DNA of 55,755 nt from NCBI GenBank assembly GCA_002706405.1, contig PALN01000019.1, forward strand, positions 3,556-59,310. The letters run 5' to 3'. The position numbers were made by a program, and so were the translations under genes. Of the stretch, positions 35,419 through 43,833 are shown one piece after another. This stretch comes from Rhodospirillaceae bacterium (lineage in GTDB: Bacteria; Pseudomonadota; Alphaproteobacteria; Rhodospirillales; Casp-alpha2). The stretch's first letter is position 1. Every line of letters begins with the position of its first letter. The notes beneath the pieces are model-generated. The model saw only the letters and a program-made list of their open reading frames with translations. It did not search any database and was not told the origin of the DNA.

Positions 35419-37439
35419 GCCGCGCGCACGCCTTCCAGAAACTTCTCGACCTGCGCCTTCAGATGATCCGCCTGCGTGTTCAGGGACGTGGCGACGCTGG
35501 TGACCTGGGTTGCGGCCGTGCCTGTTTCCCCGGCGGAATGGGTGACCTCGATGATGTTGGTGGTCACTTCCTGCGTCCCGGTCGAGGCCTGTTCCACGTT
35601 GCGTGCGATTTCGCTGGTCGCGGCCCCCTGTTCCTCGACGGCCGAGGCGATGGTGCTGGCGATCTCGCTCATCTCGCTGATGGTCGAGGTGATGGACTTG
35701 ATCGCCCGCACGGCGTCCTGGGTTTCCGCCTGGATGTCGGCGATCTGCTGGCTGATCTCGTCGGTCGCCTTGGCGGTCTGATTGGCCAGGTTCTTTACCT
35801 CGCTGGCAACCACGGCAAAGCCCTTGCCGGCGTCGCCGGCGCGGGCAGCCTCGATGGTGGCATTGAGGGCCAGCAGATTGGTCTGTTCGGCGATGTCGGT
35901 GATCAGGTTCACGACCTCGCCGATGCGCTGGGCGGCGCGGGCCAGACCTTGGATCTGCTCATCCGTGTGGTTGGCTTCGGTCACCGCGCGAGTGGCGACA
36001 TTGGACGACTGGGCCACCTGGCGGGAGATTTCCTGGATCGAGCTCGACAGTTCATCGGTCGCCGTGGCGACAGTCTGGACGTTGACCGAGGCCTGTTCAG
36101 CGGCGCTCGCGACCGCGGTCGCCCGCTCGTTGGTGCCGTCGGCGATCTTGGACATGGTTGAGGCGGTCGACGTCATCTCGACGGCGGACTGGGTCAGGGA
36201 TTGCAGGAGTTGCGAAACGTCGGAGTCGAACGACCCCGTCAGGGCCTCGATCTGGCGGCCCCGTTCCTCGCGCCGCTTCTGGGCTTCCCGTTCGCGGGCG
36301 GCCAACTCGTCGGCCTGGATCATGCTTTCCTTGAACACCAGAACGGCACGGGCCATGTCACCGACCTCGTCCCGGTTGTCCTGGCTGGGAATATCGATTG
36401 TCTTGTCGCCGCCGGCGAGGGCCGTCATGGCCGCCGTCAGGGCGGTTACCGGCCGAGCGATGCCGTTGCCGATCAGCAACGCCGCCAACCCGCCCAACAG
36501 GACACTGACACCGGCGACCACCAGGGTCACGAGCATGGCCATCTTCATGGCCTTGCTGGTGGTCGGCCCCAGGGCTTCCTGAACGGTCTTCAGGTCGTTC
36601 CGAAGGTCATCCATCAGGGCGGCGATGTTGGGGCCGACAAAGCCGATGGTGCCGAGCACGACCTCGTCGCGTTGGGCCATGACTTCGCTGATCTCCGTGA
36701 CGGCGGCTTCGTATTTTTCCTGCATCTCCGCGACTTCGGTCGCGAGGGCCTTGCGTTCCTCGTCGAACAGTTCGTTCTGCAGTTCGGCGACGTTTTCCTT
36801 CATTTCGGCGGCGGCGGCCATCGCCTTGTCGAAGTCATCGAAGCGATTGGCCGTCACAAACTTGTTGGCGTAAAGCCGCATCAGGAGCAGCGACCGCTGG
36901 GTCTTCGCCGCGAAATAGGCGGCGGACACATCCGTCTCGTCATAGGACTTTTTCGTAAGCTCGGTGAGCTTGGCTTCCATGTCCGGGCCCAGGACGTCCA
37001 GTCGGTTCTGGGCAATGGCGTTTCGCGTGGTCTGCAGGGACGTGACCTCGTCGAACGCGGATTGGTAGGTGCCCAGGTTCTCAATGGCGTTGGTGATCGT
37101 CTTCTTGCGCTTGGGGTCGGTGACCTGACCGTTCAGGGCCTCGATCCGATCCATGGTCGCGGCGATGCTTTCCTCGAAATCCGCGATCGCGTCCTCCGAC
37201 GATTGCGAAAGGTACTCGCTGACGGCCAATTGTGCCTTTTGCAGCCTGGCTTGAACCATGGCCGCCTCGTTCGCCAGCGCGGCCTGCTCTCGGTACTGGG
37301 TGAAGTTGCCTTCGCCGTTCTTCAGGCTGACGCCGCCCGTTGCGCTGATGACCAGCAGCAGGGCCAGGACGATCCCGAAGCCGATGAAGATCTTGGTTTG
37401 GATCTTCGTGTTGTTCATGAACGACAGAGACAAAGACAT
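35415..37439 (-). CDS. Methyl-accepting chemotaxis protein
   Basis: A 674-residue chemoreceptor. It has an N-terminal membrane helix (about 16-33), a long helical periplasmic sensor region (about 34-305) resembling a helical bimodular (HBM) or four-helix-bundle domain, and a second membrane helix (about 310-330). A HAMP domain with [19 protein letters not shown] follows. The signalling domain hairpin contains [45 protein letters not shown] sequence. No chemotaxis operon is nearby, so it is an orphan receptor. The first ATG is preceded by GGAG; an internal ATG seven codons on is an alternative. Its upstream region is unusually AT-rich with a palindrome. Confidence 0.94.
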   Translation of the reverse strand: MSLSLSFMNNTKIQTKIFIGFGIVLALLLVISATGGVSLKNGEGNFTQYREQAALANEAAMVQARLQKAQLAVSEYLSQSSEDAIADFEESIAATMDRIEALNGQVTDPKRKKTITNAIENLGTYQSAFDEVTSLQTTRNAIAQNRLDVLGPDMEAKLTELTKKSYDETDVSAAYFAAKTQRSLLLMRLYANKFVTANRFDDFDKAMAAAAEMKENVAELQNELFDEERKALATEVAEMQEKYEAAVTEISEVMAQRDEVVLGTIGFVGPNIAALMDDLRNDLKTVQEALGPTTSKAMKMAMLVTLVVAGVSVLLGGLAALLIGNGIARPVTALTAAMTALAGGDKTIDIPSQDNRDEVGDMARAVLVFKESMIQADELAAREREAQKRREERGRQIEALTGSFDSDVSQLLQSLTQSAVEMTSTASTMSKIADGTNERATAVASAAEQASVNVQTVATATDELSSSIQEISRQVAQSSNVATRAVTEANHTDEQIQGLARAAQRIGEVVNLITDIAEQTNLLALNATIEAARAGDAGKGFAVVASEVKNLANQTAKATDEISQQIADIQAETQDAVRAIKSITSTISEMSEIASTIASAVEEQGAATSEIARNVEQASTGTQEVTTNIIEVTHSAGETGTAATQVTSVATSLNTQADHLKAQVEKFLEGVRAA

Positions 37440-37469
37440 GGTGCAGATACTCCTTCAAACGCGATGCCG

Positions 37470-37490
37470 CGCGGACCGGTCCGGTCCGCG
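37470..37490 (-). promoter_or_regulatory. GC hairpin in the chemoreceptor 5' leader
   Basis: CGCGGACC (37470-37477) pairs with GGTCCGCG (37483-37490) around a five-base loop, about 30-50 bases before the chemoreceptor start. No T-run follows on the minus strand. It may structure the mRNA leader. Confidence 0.45.
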
Positions 37491-37593
37491 GCAATGGTCG
37501 GCAATACACGTTATATTTAAGCGGAGAAATCTGGCCGTTGGTCATACTTTAAAAATTAGACCGAACGCGCGAATTAAAAATTTATATAAAACA

Positions 37594-37611
37594 ATAAATT
37601 ACGTAATTTAT
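37594..37611. promoter_or_regulatory. Perfect 18-bp AT-rich palindrome upstream of the chemoreceptor gene
   Basis: ATAAATTACGTAATTTAT is a perfect palindrome 155 bases before the chemoreceptor start, inside a markedly AT-rich stretch (about 37540-37660) of the 256-bp gap 37440-37695. It probably binds a dimeric regulator. The gap also carries the end of the GlcG-like transcript; no strong terminator is seen. Confidence 0.55.
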
Positions 37612-37695
37612 CTGATCCAATGCATTATCTGATTGTATACGAAAAAACGCATTTTGTTGTCAGGTTTTTGTCATTTTCGTGGCTGCGGCAAGCGC

Positions 37696-38205
37696 TCAAT
37701 CCGCGAAATCGAGGATATCGCGCACCGTGTCGATGCCGCCGCGCGCGCATTCCGCATCGATGTCGCCGCCCGGCGCGCCGGACACGCCGACCGCGCCCAC
37801 GAGGGAGCCGGCAACGCGGATCTGCACGCCGCCGTCCATCACGATGATGCCTTGCATCTGGTTCAACTCGGGGCGGATGTCTTCGCGGTTTTTGCGCATG
37901 TCACCTGAATCGACGCCCGACATGACGACCAGCCCGGCCTTGCGCTCGGCGATTTCCAGGGTATGGCGGCTGGCCAAGGTGTCGCGCTGGGCGGCGATCA
38001 TGTTGCCCGCGCGGTCCAGCACCACGGCCGCGGCCTGATAGCCCTTGTCGCGGCAGGTATGGACGGCCCCCTGGGCGATCTTGGCGGCCAGGTCCGAGGA
38101 CATGATGCGGACCTTGATGATTTCGCCGTCGGCCTGGGCCGGCGGGGTGAAAACAACGGGGGCGGCGATCACGGCGGCGGCAAGAACGGCGGACAGGCGA
38201 GACAT
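37696..38205 (-). CDS. Secreted GlcG/HbpS-family protein
   Basis: A 169-residue exported protein with signal peptide MSRLSAVLAAAVIAAPVVFTPPAQA (cleavage near residue 25). The body matches the GlcG/HbpS (DUF336) fold: CRDKGYQAAAVVLDRAGNMIAAQRDTLASRHTLEIAERKA, NQMQGIIVMDGGVQIRVAGSLVGAVGVSGAPGGDIDAECARGGID. HbpS binds heme; GlcG is a glycolate-utilisation protein of unclear role. The start at 38205 is fixed by GGAGGA and the signal peptide; the longer frame upstream is not supported. Divergent from the metallo-beta-lactamase-fold gene, which is also exported. Confidence 0.87.
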   Translation of the reverse strand: MSRLSAVLAAAVIAAPVVFTPPAQADGEIIKVRIMSSDLAAKIAQGAVHTCRDKGYQAAAVVLDRAGNMIAAQRDTLASRHTLEIAERKAGLVVMSGVDSGDMRKNREDIRPELNQMQGIIVMDGGVQIRVAGSLVGAVGVSGAPGGDIDAECARGGIDTVRDILDFAD

Positions 38206-38350
38206 GATGGTGATCCTCCCAAAAAGGGCGCGGGCGGCGCCGGGCGCCGTTGCGCGAAATCTCATATTCGACTTTTTGTAACTGTTATCGCATAGTTGGG
38301 CAATCCCCCAATGCGGGGCGGCTTCCCTGAATCGAAGACTGGAAACACCC

Positions 38351-39316
38351 ATGAAACGCATTTTCCTTTTGATGTTGTTGGCCTTTTCGGCGGCGGCCTT
38401 GCCGGTCACAAGTGCCCGCGCCAGCGAAGCCATCGCCGACCAGTATCCGGCCTCCGCGCTGTATGCCAAGCCCGTCGAGGTCATCCCCCATGTGTGGTCG
38501 GCGATCGGCGCGACGGCGCCGCCGACCTATGAGAACTGGGGACACAACAACAACCTCAGCTTCATCGTCACCGGCGACGGCGTCGTGGTGATCAACGGCG
38601 GCGGGGCCTATCTGCTCGCCAAGGCCCTGCATGAGGAGATCAAGCGCATCACGCCGCAGCCGGTGAAACTGGTGATCAACGAAAACGGCCAGGGCCACGC
38701 CATGCTGGGCAATTCATATTGGGCCGAGCAAAAGGTGGCGATCCTGGTCCATCAGGACGCGGCCAAGGAGTTCGCGGCCCGCGGCGCGCAAATCCTGGCC
38801 TCGGCCCAAGGCGTGCTGAAGGATCGGGCCGAAGGCACCCGCATTGTCGGGCCGACGGAAACGTTCGCCGACAAGCGCGTCATCACCATGGGCGGCTTCC
38901 GCATCGAGGTCCTGCATTTGGGCCCGGCCCATAGCCCGGGGGATACCCAGGTCTGGCTGCCCGAGCAGTCCCTGGTCATCGCCGGGGACATGGCCTTTCA
39001 CGAACGCATGCCGCCGATCTTCGACGATACGGACACCAAGGGCTGGGTCGACACCTGGGCCGGACCGTTCGAGGGGCTGAAGGCGACCTACGTCATCCCC
39101 GGCCACGGCCATCCGACCAACATGGCCCAGGTGCGGCGCTATACCCACGACTACCTGGTCTACCTGCGCGGCAAGATCCGCGAGCACTTGGACAACGGCG
39201 GCGATCTGAAGGGCGCCTATTACGTGGACCAGTCGGCCTATGCCCATCTCGATACCTTCAAGCAACTGGCGACCCGCAACGCCGGGCGCGTGTTCGTGCA
39301 GATGGAATTCGAATAG
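38351..39316 (+). CDS. Exported metallo-beta-lactamase-fold protein with altered first metal site
   Basis: A 321-residue protein with signal peptide (residues 1-26, ending SARA). The fold is recognised by GVVVINGGGAYLLAKALHEEIKRIT, the LGPAHSPGDTQVWLPEQSLVIAGD segment (second-site His and Asp) and the late His in VIPGHGHP. The usual first-site HxHxDH motif reads INENGQGHAMLGN here, so three of its metal ligands are replaced by Asn, Gln and Ala, and a His falls at the Asp position. It may bind one metal, use a different geometry, or not be a hydrolase. Related to quinoprotein- and sulfur-linked MBL proteins at best loosely. Confidence 0.82.
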   Translation: MKRIFLLMLLAFSAAALPVTSARASEAIADQYPASALYAKPVEVIPHVWSAIGATAPPTYENWGHNNNLSFIVTGDGVVVINGGGAYLLAKALHEEIKRITPQPVKLVINENGQGHAMLGNSYWAEQKVAILVHQDAAKEFAARGAQILASAQGVLKDRAEGTRIVGPTETFADKRVITMGGFRIEVLHLGPAHSPGDTQVWLPEQSLVIAGDMAFHERMPPIFDDTDTKGWVDTWAGPFEGLKATYVIPGHGHPTNMAQVRRYTHDYLVYLRGKIREHLDNGGDLKGAYYVDQSAYAHLDTFKQLATRNAGRVFVQMEFE

Positions 39317-39322
39317 GCGGCG

Positions 39323-39739
39323 TCAGGGGCCGAAGCTGGACCGTGACTGAATGCCCCAGCGGCCGTCCAGGCGGGTCAGGATGTAGAGGGAATCATAGAC
39401 TCCGATGACGCTGCCGTCGGTGCGGAAACGGGTGTAGACCAGCCGCCAATGGGCCTTGTTGGCGTTGAACTGGATCAGTTCGCGCTCATTCCATTCGCTG
39501 TGGTGCCAGTCGTCCTGGGCTTTCAGGCGGTCGAACAGGTCCATGGGATTGCTGTCCGGGCCGTCATAGACGGTGACCTTGCCTTCCGCCAGGCGCGGGT
39601 GGGGGAAATGCATCAACGCGGCCATGGCCTTGGCGTCGTAGGCATTCAGCGCCGCCATGTGGCGGTCGAGAATATCCAGCCCGGCAGCCTCGATGGCAGC
39701 CTTATCAGGGATATCCTGCAAATTCCGCTCCTTAGTCAT
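39323..39739 (-). CDS. SnoaL/NTF2-like hypothetical protein
   Basis: A 138-residue soluble protein. It has the NTF2-like pattern of an N-terminal helix ([26 protein letters not shown]), a [25 protein letters not shown] segment and a C-terminal curved sheet ([41 protein letters not shown]). Such cone-shaped folds act as small-molecule enzymes or binding proteins; no catalytic set is obvious. The ATG at 39739 overlaps the end of lipB by eight bases, so it is translationally coupled to it. Function unknown. Confidence 0.7.
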   Translation of the reverse strand: MTKERNLQDIPDKAAIEAAGLDILDRHMAALNAYDAKAMAALMHFPHPRLAEGKVTVYDGPDSNPMDLFDRLKAQDDWHHSEWNERELIQFNANKAHWRLVYTRFRTDGSVIGVYDSLYILTRLDGRWGIQSRSSFGP

Positions 39740-40430
39740 GAGGATTGCCGAATACTTCTTCGAAGGTCTGGCGCAGGACCACGTCGACCTCGGGGGTGGA
39801 GGCGGTGATGCCGAGATCGACCAGGGACGTCACGCCGTGTTCGGCGATCCCGCAGGGGACGATGCCGTCGAAATGGGACAAGTCCGGTTCGATGTTCAGC
39901 GACACGCCGTGGAAGGTCACCCATTTGCGCAGGCGCACGCCGATGGCGGCGATCTTGTCTTCGCGGTAGAGCTTCGATCCCGGTGCGCCGCGCGCGACCC
40001 AGATGCCGACCCGGCCGTCGCGCCGTTCGCCGATGACGTTGAAGCGGGCGAGGGCGCGGATGATCCAGTCTTCCAGGTCGCAGACGAAGGCGCGCACGTC
40101 CTCGCCGCGTTTTTTCAGGTCCAGCATGACATAGCCGACCCGCTGCCCGGGGCCGTGGTAGGTGTAGCGTCCGCCGCGCCCGGTGGTATGCACCGGGAAG
40201 CGGTCCGGGTCCGTCAGCTCCGACGGGTCGGCGCTGGTGCCGGCGGTATAGAGCGGCGGGTGTTCCAGCAGCCAGACCATTTCCGGCGCAGTGCCGGCGC
40301 GAATGGCGGCCACGCGGGCTTCCATCACGGCCACGGCTTCGTCATAGGCGACGGGTGCATCCGATATCCGCCACTCCATCGAACCGGGGGGCGCGGGGGT
40401 CTCCGAGAGGGGCCGTCGGTCGAGGGGCAT
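39732..40430 (-). CDS. lipB: Octanoyl-[acyl-carrier-protein]:protein N-octanoyltransferase LipB
   Basis: LipB transfers octanoyl from ACP to lipoyl domains, the first step of lipoate synthesis. The 232-residue product has [38 protein letters not shown] (family signature) and [28 protein letters not shown] with catalytic Lys159. FDGIVPCGI follows with nucleophile Cys193. Length fits the family. The partner lipA is not in the window. It is divergent from tRNA-Leu, and an NTF2-like gene overlaps its end by eight bases. Confidence 0.95.
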   Translation of the reverse strand: MPLDRRPLSETPAPPGSMEWRISDAPVAYDEAVAVMEARVAAIRAGTAPEMVWLLEHPPLYTAGTSADPSELTDPDRFPVHTTGRGGRYTYHGPGQRVGYVMLDLKKRGEDVRAFVCDLEDWIIRALARFNVIGERRDGRVGIWVARGAPGSKLYREDKIAAIGVRLRKWVTFHGVSLNIEPDLSHFDGIVPCGIAEHGVTSLVDLGITASTPEVDVVLRQTFEEVFGNPHD

Positions 40431-40460
40431 GGAAAAGGTATCTCCTTATGGCGCTTCCGC

Positions 40461-40489
40461 TTGATATGGGTGCGCCGATTTGCTATCTG
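40461..40489 (+). promoter_or_regulatory. Promoter for tRNA-Leu
   Basis: TTGATA (40461-40466) and TATCTG (40484-40489) are separated by 17 bases, with TGC directly before the -10 (extended -10). The predicted start is about 38 bases before the tRNA. Confidence 0.5.
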
Positions 40490-40533
40490 CCGCCATGTAT
40501 TTCGCAGGTGACGTGCTTGCGGCAAGGAAAAAT

Positions 40534-40620
40534 GCGGTCGTGGCGGAATTGGTAGACGCGCAGCGTTGAGGTCGCTGTGGGAGAGATCCCGTGGAAGTTC
40601 GAGTCTTCTCGACCGCACCA
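40534..40620 (+). tRNA. tRNA-Leu (anticodon GAG)
   Basis: The 7-bp acceptor stem GCGGTCG (40534-40540) pairs with CGACCGC (40610-40616), followed by discriminator A and an encoded CCA (40618-40620). The D arm has GGCGGAATTGGTAGACGC. The anticodon stem CAGCG/CGCTG encloses loop TTGAGGT with anticodon GAG (40568-40570), reading CUC/CUU leucine codons. A long variable arm, as in class II tRNAs, and the T arm GAAGTTCGAGTCTTC complete the fold. A strong terminator follows. Confidence 0.96.
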
Positions 40621-40636
40621 AACCTTGGATATGCTG

Positions 40637-40666
40637 AAAAAACCCGCCCGGTTGGGCGGGTTTTTT
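40637..40666 (+). terminator. Intrinsic terminator after tRNA-Leu
   Basis: A perfect 13-bp stem (40637-40649/40654-40666) with loop GGTT has CCCGCCC/GGGCGGG at its core and six As/six Ts at the base. It ends the tRNA transcript. Confidence 0.95.
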
Positions 40667-40787
40667 GCGTTTTCGGGGCGAAATTGTCACCAATTCGGGC
40701 TATTGTCCGGTTTGCGCGGCTTTTGATCGGACGGCCCGCCTTCACGCCATTTCGGCAGCCTAGACCCTTGGATCGGAGACCCGCACC

Positions 40788-42203
40788 GTGAGCGAGCGCC
40801 CGGACGATACGCTTGAGATGGAGCCCGCCGCAAAGGTGGAGGACGTCGCCGAGCCCGAGCACGACGAGGTCGATGCCGCCGTCATCGCGGCGCTCGATAC
40901 GGGCGATACGGCGGGCTTGAAGGAACTGGTCGACGGTCTGCATTATGCCGACGTCGCCGATATCGTCGAGCGCCTGAACCCGGACCGCCGCGAACAGCTG
41001 CTGACCGAAATCGGCCCCGACATGGCGCCCGACGTGCTGGCCGAGCTGGACGAGACCGTGCGCGAGGAAATCTTCGAGGCCATGGCCCCGGAGCAGATCG
41101 CCGCCCACGTTCAGGAATTGGATTCCGACGACGCGGTCGAGATCGTCAATCAGATGGAGGCCCCCGAGCAGCAGAAGGTGCTGGAGGCCATGCCGGCGCC
41201 GGACCGGCGGCTGATCGAACAAAGCCTGTCCTATCCGGAAGAATCCGCCGGCCGCCTGATGCAGCGGGAGATCGTCACGGTGCCGACCCATTGGACCGTG
41301 GGCCAGACCATCGATTTCATGCGCCAGGCCGCCGAAGGCGACGACGACATCCTGCCCGGGTCGTTCTACGACATCTTCGTGGTCGACCCGATGCACAAGC
41401 CCGTCGGCACGATCCATCTGAGCCATCTGCTGCGCGCCAAGCGCCCCGTGAAGGTCACGGACATCATGGAGACGGAGCTCAAGCTGATCTCCGTGACCAT
41501 GGACCAGGAAGACGTCGCCTTCCTGTTCCGCCAGCGCGATCTGGTGTCCGCCCCCGTGGTCGACGAGGCCCAGCGCCTGGTCGGCGCCATCACCATCGAT
41601 GACGTCGTCGACGTCATCCACGAAGAACACGAAGAAGACATGCTGGCGCTGGCCGGGGTCGGCGAGGACGATCTGTACGACGCCGCCATCGACACGACCA
41701 AGGCGCGGTTCCGCTGGCTGCTGGTCAACCTGTTCACGGCGATCCTGGCGTCCTTGGTCATCGGCCTGTTCGCGACGACGCTGGAGCAGATCGTGGCCTT
41801 GGCCATCCTCATGCCCATCGTTGCCTCCATGGGCGGCAACGCGGGCACCCAGACCCTGACCGTGGCCGTGCGGGCCATGGCCATGCGCGAGCTGACCTCG
41901 ACCAACGCCTACCGCGTGATCGGCAAGGAAGTGCTGGTCGGCGCCATCAACGGCGTGCTGTTCGCGGTCATCACCGGTGCCATCGCCTGGTTCTGGTTCG
42001 ATGCCCCGCAGATCGGCCTGATCATCGGCCTGGCCATGATCATCAACATGGTGATCGCGGGCCTGGCCGGGGCCGCGATCCCGCTGGTTCTCGACCGTTT
42101 CGGGGTCGATCCGGCCATTGCGTCCTCGGTGTTTCTGACCACGGTGACGGACGTGGTCGGCTTCTTCGCCTTCCTGGGCTTGGCGGCGCTGTTCCTGCTT
42201 TAA
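40788..42203 (+). CDS. mgtE: Magnesium transporter MgtE
   Basis: MgtE is a Mg2+-gated inner-membrane magnesium channel. The 471-residue product has an acidic N-terminus and the superhelical N domain (about 35-135, LHYADVADIVERLNPDRREQLL). A pair of CBS domains (about 150-275, with AGRLMQREIVTVPTHWTVGQ and RLVGAITIDDVVDVIHEEHEED) precedes five C-terminal helices with the pore motif PIVASMGGNAGTQTLTVAVRAMAM. The start is GTG at 40788 with GGAG upstream. It is a single gene between tRNA-Leu and the MerR-type regulator. No Mg-sensing leader is evident. Confidence 0.95.
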   Translation: MSERPDDTLEMEPAAKVEDVAEPEHDEVDAAVIAALDTGDTAGLKELVDGLHYADVADIVERLNPDRREQLLTEIGPDMAPDVLAELDETVREEIFEAMAPEQIAAHVQELDSDDAVEIVNQMEAPEQQKVLEAMPAPDRRLIEQSLSYPEESAGRLMQREIVTVPTHWTVGQTIDFMRQAAEGDDDILPGSFYDIFVVDPMHKPVGTIHLSHLLRAKRPVKVTDIMETELKLISVTMDQEDVAFLFRQRDLVSAPVVDEAQRLVGAITIDDVVDVIHEEHEEDMLALAGVGEDDLYDAAIDTTKARFRWLLVNLFTAILASLVIGLFATTLEQIVALAILMPIVASMGGNAGTQTLTVAVRAMAMRELTSTNAYRVIGKEVLVGAINGVLFAVITGAIAWFWFDAPQIGLIIGLAMIINMVIAGLAGAAIPLVLDRFGVDPAIASSVFLTTVTDVVGFFAFLGLAALFLL

Positions 42204-42253
42204 GCCGTTGCCGGCCGGAGCGGGGAAGGGGGGCGCGGCGGGGCACGGCGAAC

Positions 42254-42269
42254 TTTACGTTAACGTAAA
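42254..42269. promoter_or_regulatory. Perfect 16-bp palindrome before the LiuR-like gene
   Basis: TTTACGTTAACGTAAA is a perfect palindrome ending 19 bases before the regulator's start codon; another ACGTTA follows on its right. MerR proteins bind such dyads, and ACGT-containing sites are described for LiuR of proteobacteria, so autoregulation is likely. It probably overlaps the promoter. Confidence 0.68.
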
Positions 42270-42288
42270 CGTTAGCTACAGTCCGGCC

Positions 42289-42705
42289 ATGGCATTGGAT
42301 CAGACACAATCGACCTTCGGCATCGCCGAGTTGGCCCGTGAATTCGGGATCACCACCCGCGCGATCCGGTTTTACGAGGACAAGGGCCTCCTGAACCCGG
42401 CGCGGGACGGCCAGCGGCGCGTCTATGGTCCCCGTGACCATGTCCGCCTGCGGCTGATCATGCGCGGCAAGCGGTTGGGGTTCTCGCTCGATGAGATTCG
42501 GGAAATGATCGATCTTTACGACGTCGATCCCAGCGAGGTCTCGCAACTCAAGCTGTTCATCGACAAGCTGCAGCTTCGTCGCGAGCAGCTGCGCAGCCAG
42601 CAGGAAGACATCGCCGAGACCTTGGCCGAACTGGGCCGCCTGGAATCTCAATCCCAGGATCTGCTGAACGAGCGAGAAGCCCGCCGCACCAAGGCGGCCG
42701 TCTGA
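42289..42705 (+). CDS. liuR: MerR-family regulator, LiuR-like
   Basis: A 138-residue MerR-family regulator. The N-terminal winged helix FGIAELAREFGITTRAIRFYEDKGLLNPARDGQRRVYGPRDHVRLRLIMRGKRLGFSLDEIREMIDLYD matches LiuR, the regulator of leucine/isovalerate catabolism, and lacks the metal-binding cysteines of metal-sensing members. The C-terminal coiled coil (about 85-130) dimerises. The ATG at 42289 gives the normal start, and a longer frame runs through the palindrome. It sits apart from a complete liu operon, but a liuC-like hydratase is at 48516. The LiuR assignment is by resemblance. Confidence 0.78.
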   Translation: MALDQTQSTFGIAELAREFGITTRAIRFYEDKGLLNPARDGQRRVYGPRDHVRLRLIMRGKRLGFSLDEIREMIDLYDVDPSEVSQLKLFIDKLQLRREQLRSQQEDIAETLAELGRLESQSQDLLNEREARRTKAAV

Positions 42706-42783
42706 CCCCATCTCCCCCCATTGCGATCGAACCGTTGATTTCACCCGGCCTCTGTGGGAATGAATGAGGCGGAGGATACATCA

Positions 42784-43611
42784 TTGCAAAACACCAAGAA
42801 GAACCCCCTGCGGGTCGCCCTGGGCGGCCTGGGCGCCGTCGGCTTGCCGGTGGCGGAATGGCTTGATTCCGGCGAAGAACCGGGCTTGGAACTGGTCGCC
42901 GTGTCGGCCGGCGACAAGGAACGCGCGGCCGGGCGCCTGGCCCATCTGAAGACGCCGCCCCCGGTGATGGAACTGGCCGAATTGGCCGCCGTCGCCGATG
43001 TGGTCGTCGAATGCGCGCCGCCGGAACGCTTCCTTGACGTGTGCGGCCCGGCGGTCGAACAGGGCCGCATCCTGATGCCGCTTTCGGTCAGCCAGCTTCT
43101 TCATCATATGGATCTGGTCGATCGGGCCCGTGAAACCGGCGCCACCATCGTCGTGCCGACGGGGGCGTTGGTCGGCCTGGACACGGTGCGCGCCGCCGCC
43201 GAAGGAAATCTTCGGTCGGTCGTCATGCGTACCCATAAGCCCCCCGCCGGGTTCCAAAAAGCCCGCTGGGTGCAGGAGCAGGGCATCAGCCTGATGGGAC
43301 TGAACGCCCCGAAAAAGCTGTTCGAGGGCTCTGTCCGTGACGCCGCCGATAAATTCCCCGCCAACGTCAACGTAGCGGTTGCCTTGGGTTTGGCCGGTCT
43401 CGGCGTCGACGAAACGCGCTATGAGGTTTGGGCCGATCCCACGATCACCCGCAATACCCATTGGATCACCGTGGAGTCGGACATCGTGCGCATCGAAATG
43501 AACATTGCGGGCGAGCCGACCGCGGAAAACCCGGCGACGGGCAAGATCGTGCCGCTCAGCATGATCGCCACCTTGCGTGGGCTGGTCAGCCCGCTCAGGG
43601 TCGGGACCTAA
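42784..43611 (+). CDS. Aspartate dehydrogenase-family protein (NadX-like)
   Basis: A 275-residue NAD(P)-binding protein with a Rossmann motif GGLGAVGLPVAEWLDSG. The C-terminal DUF108 pattern reads FPANVNVAVALGLAGLG, ADPTITRNTHWITVE and NPATGKIVPLSMIATLRGLVSPL. It resembles L-aspartate dehydrogenase, which makes iminoaspartate for NAD synthesis, but such proteins also act on other acids. The start chosen is a TTG at 42784, because GGAGGA (42771-42776) lies at ideal spacing; GTG at 42754 and ATG at 42760 are in-frame alternatives with no ribosome-binding site. Followed at once by a hairpin (43616-43645). Confidence 0.8.
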   Translation: MQNTKKNPLRVALGGLGAVGLPVAEWLDSGEEPGLELVAVSAGDKERAAGRLAHLKTPPPVMELAELAAVADVVVECAPPERFLDVCGPAVEQGRILMPLSVSQLLHHMDLVDRARETGATIVVPTGALVGLDTVRAAAEGNLRSVVMRTHKPPAGFQKARWVQEQGISLMGLNAPKKLFEGSVRDAADKFPANVNVAVALGLAGLGVDETRYEVWADPTITRNTHWITVESDIVRIEMNIAGEPTAENPATGKIVPLSMIATLRGLVSPLRVGT

Positions 43612-43615
43612 AAAG

Positions 43616-43645
43616 GGGCCGCGGCAATCACGGTTGCCGCGGCCC
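43616..43645 (-). terminator. Hairpin with minus-strand T-run between the NadX-like gene and the AT-rich islet
   Basis: A 12-bp perfect stem GGGCCGCGGCAA/TTGCCGCGGCCC (43616-43627/43634-43645) is followed on the minus strand by CTTTTT. On the plus strand no T-run follows, although the hairpin comes directly after the NadX-like stop and could still protect that mRNA's end. The orientation therefore points to a minus-strand transcript. Confidence 0.6.
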
Positions 43646-43650
43646 ACATT

Positions 43651-43833
43651 ATGGAGCTGCGCTTAGCTATTACCTGGATGGCTAGGTGTGTGAAGAGTTC
43701 CTCCCCCAAGGACATGCGGAGAATACAATCGTATTACGGAGGATTAAAGTCTGAATTAGATCAAGCGGTAATGCTGATATCCGATGCTATTCATCTGGCT
43801 AGAAAGGAGAACCTCGCAGATGAGATTTGGTAA
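43651..43833 (+). CDS. Small hypothetical ORF, 60 aa (uncertain)
   Basis: Unrecognised. The frame uses AT-rich codons unlike its neighbours. Its second half (GGLKSELDQAVMLISDAIHLARKENLADEIW) could form an amphipathic helix. The first ATG has no ribosome-binding site; an internal ATG at 43714 (MRRIQSYYGG) has AAGGAC just before it, giving 39 residues. It may be chance, or part of a horizontally acquired fragment. It overlaps a tiny frame at 43820 by 14 bases and is antisense to the candidate small RNA. Confidence 0.25.
   Translation: MELRLAITWMARCVKSSSPKDMRRIQSYYGGLKSELDQAVMLISDAIHLARKENLADEIW

Noticed and set aside
36201..37520. 439-residue plus frame opposite the chemoreceptor
   Set aside because: Shadow of the receptor gene; composition of Gly/His/Arg-rich reverse-frame reading.
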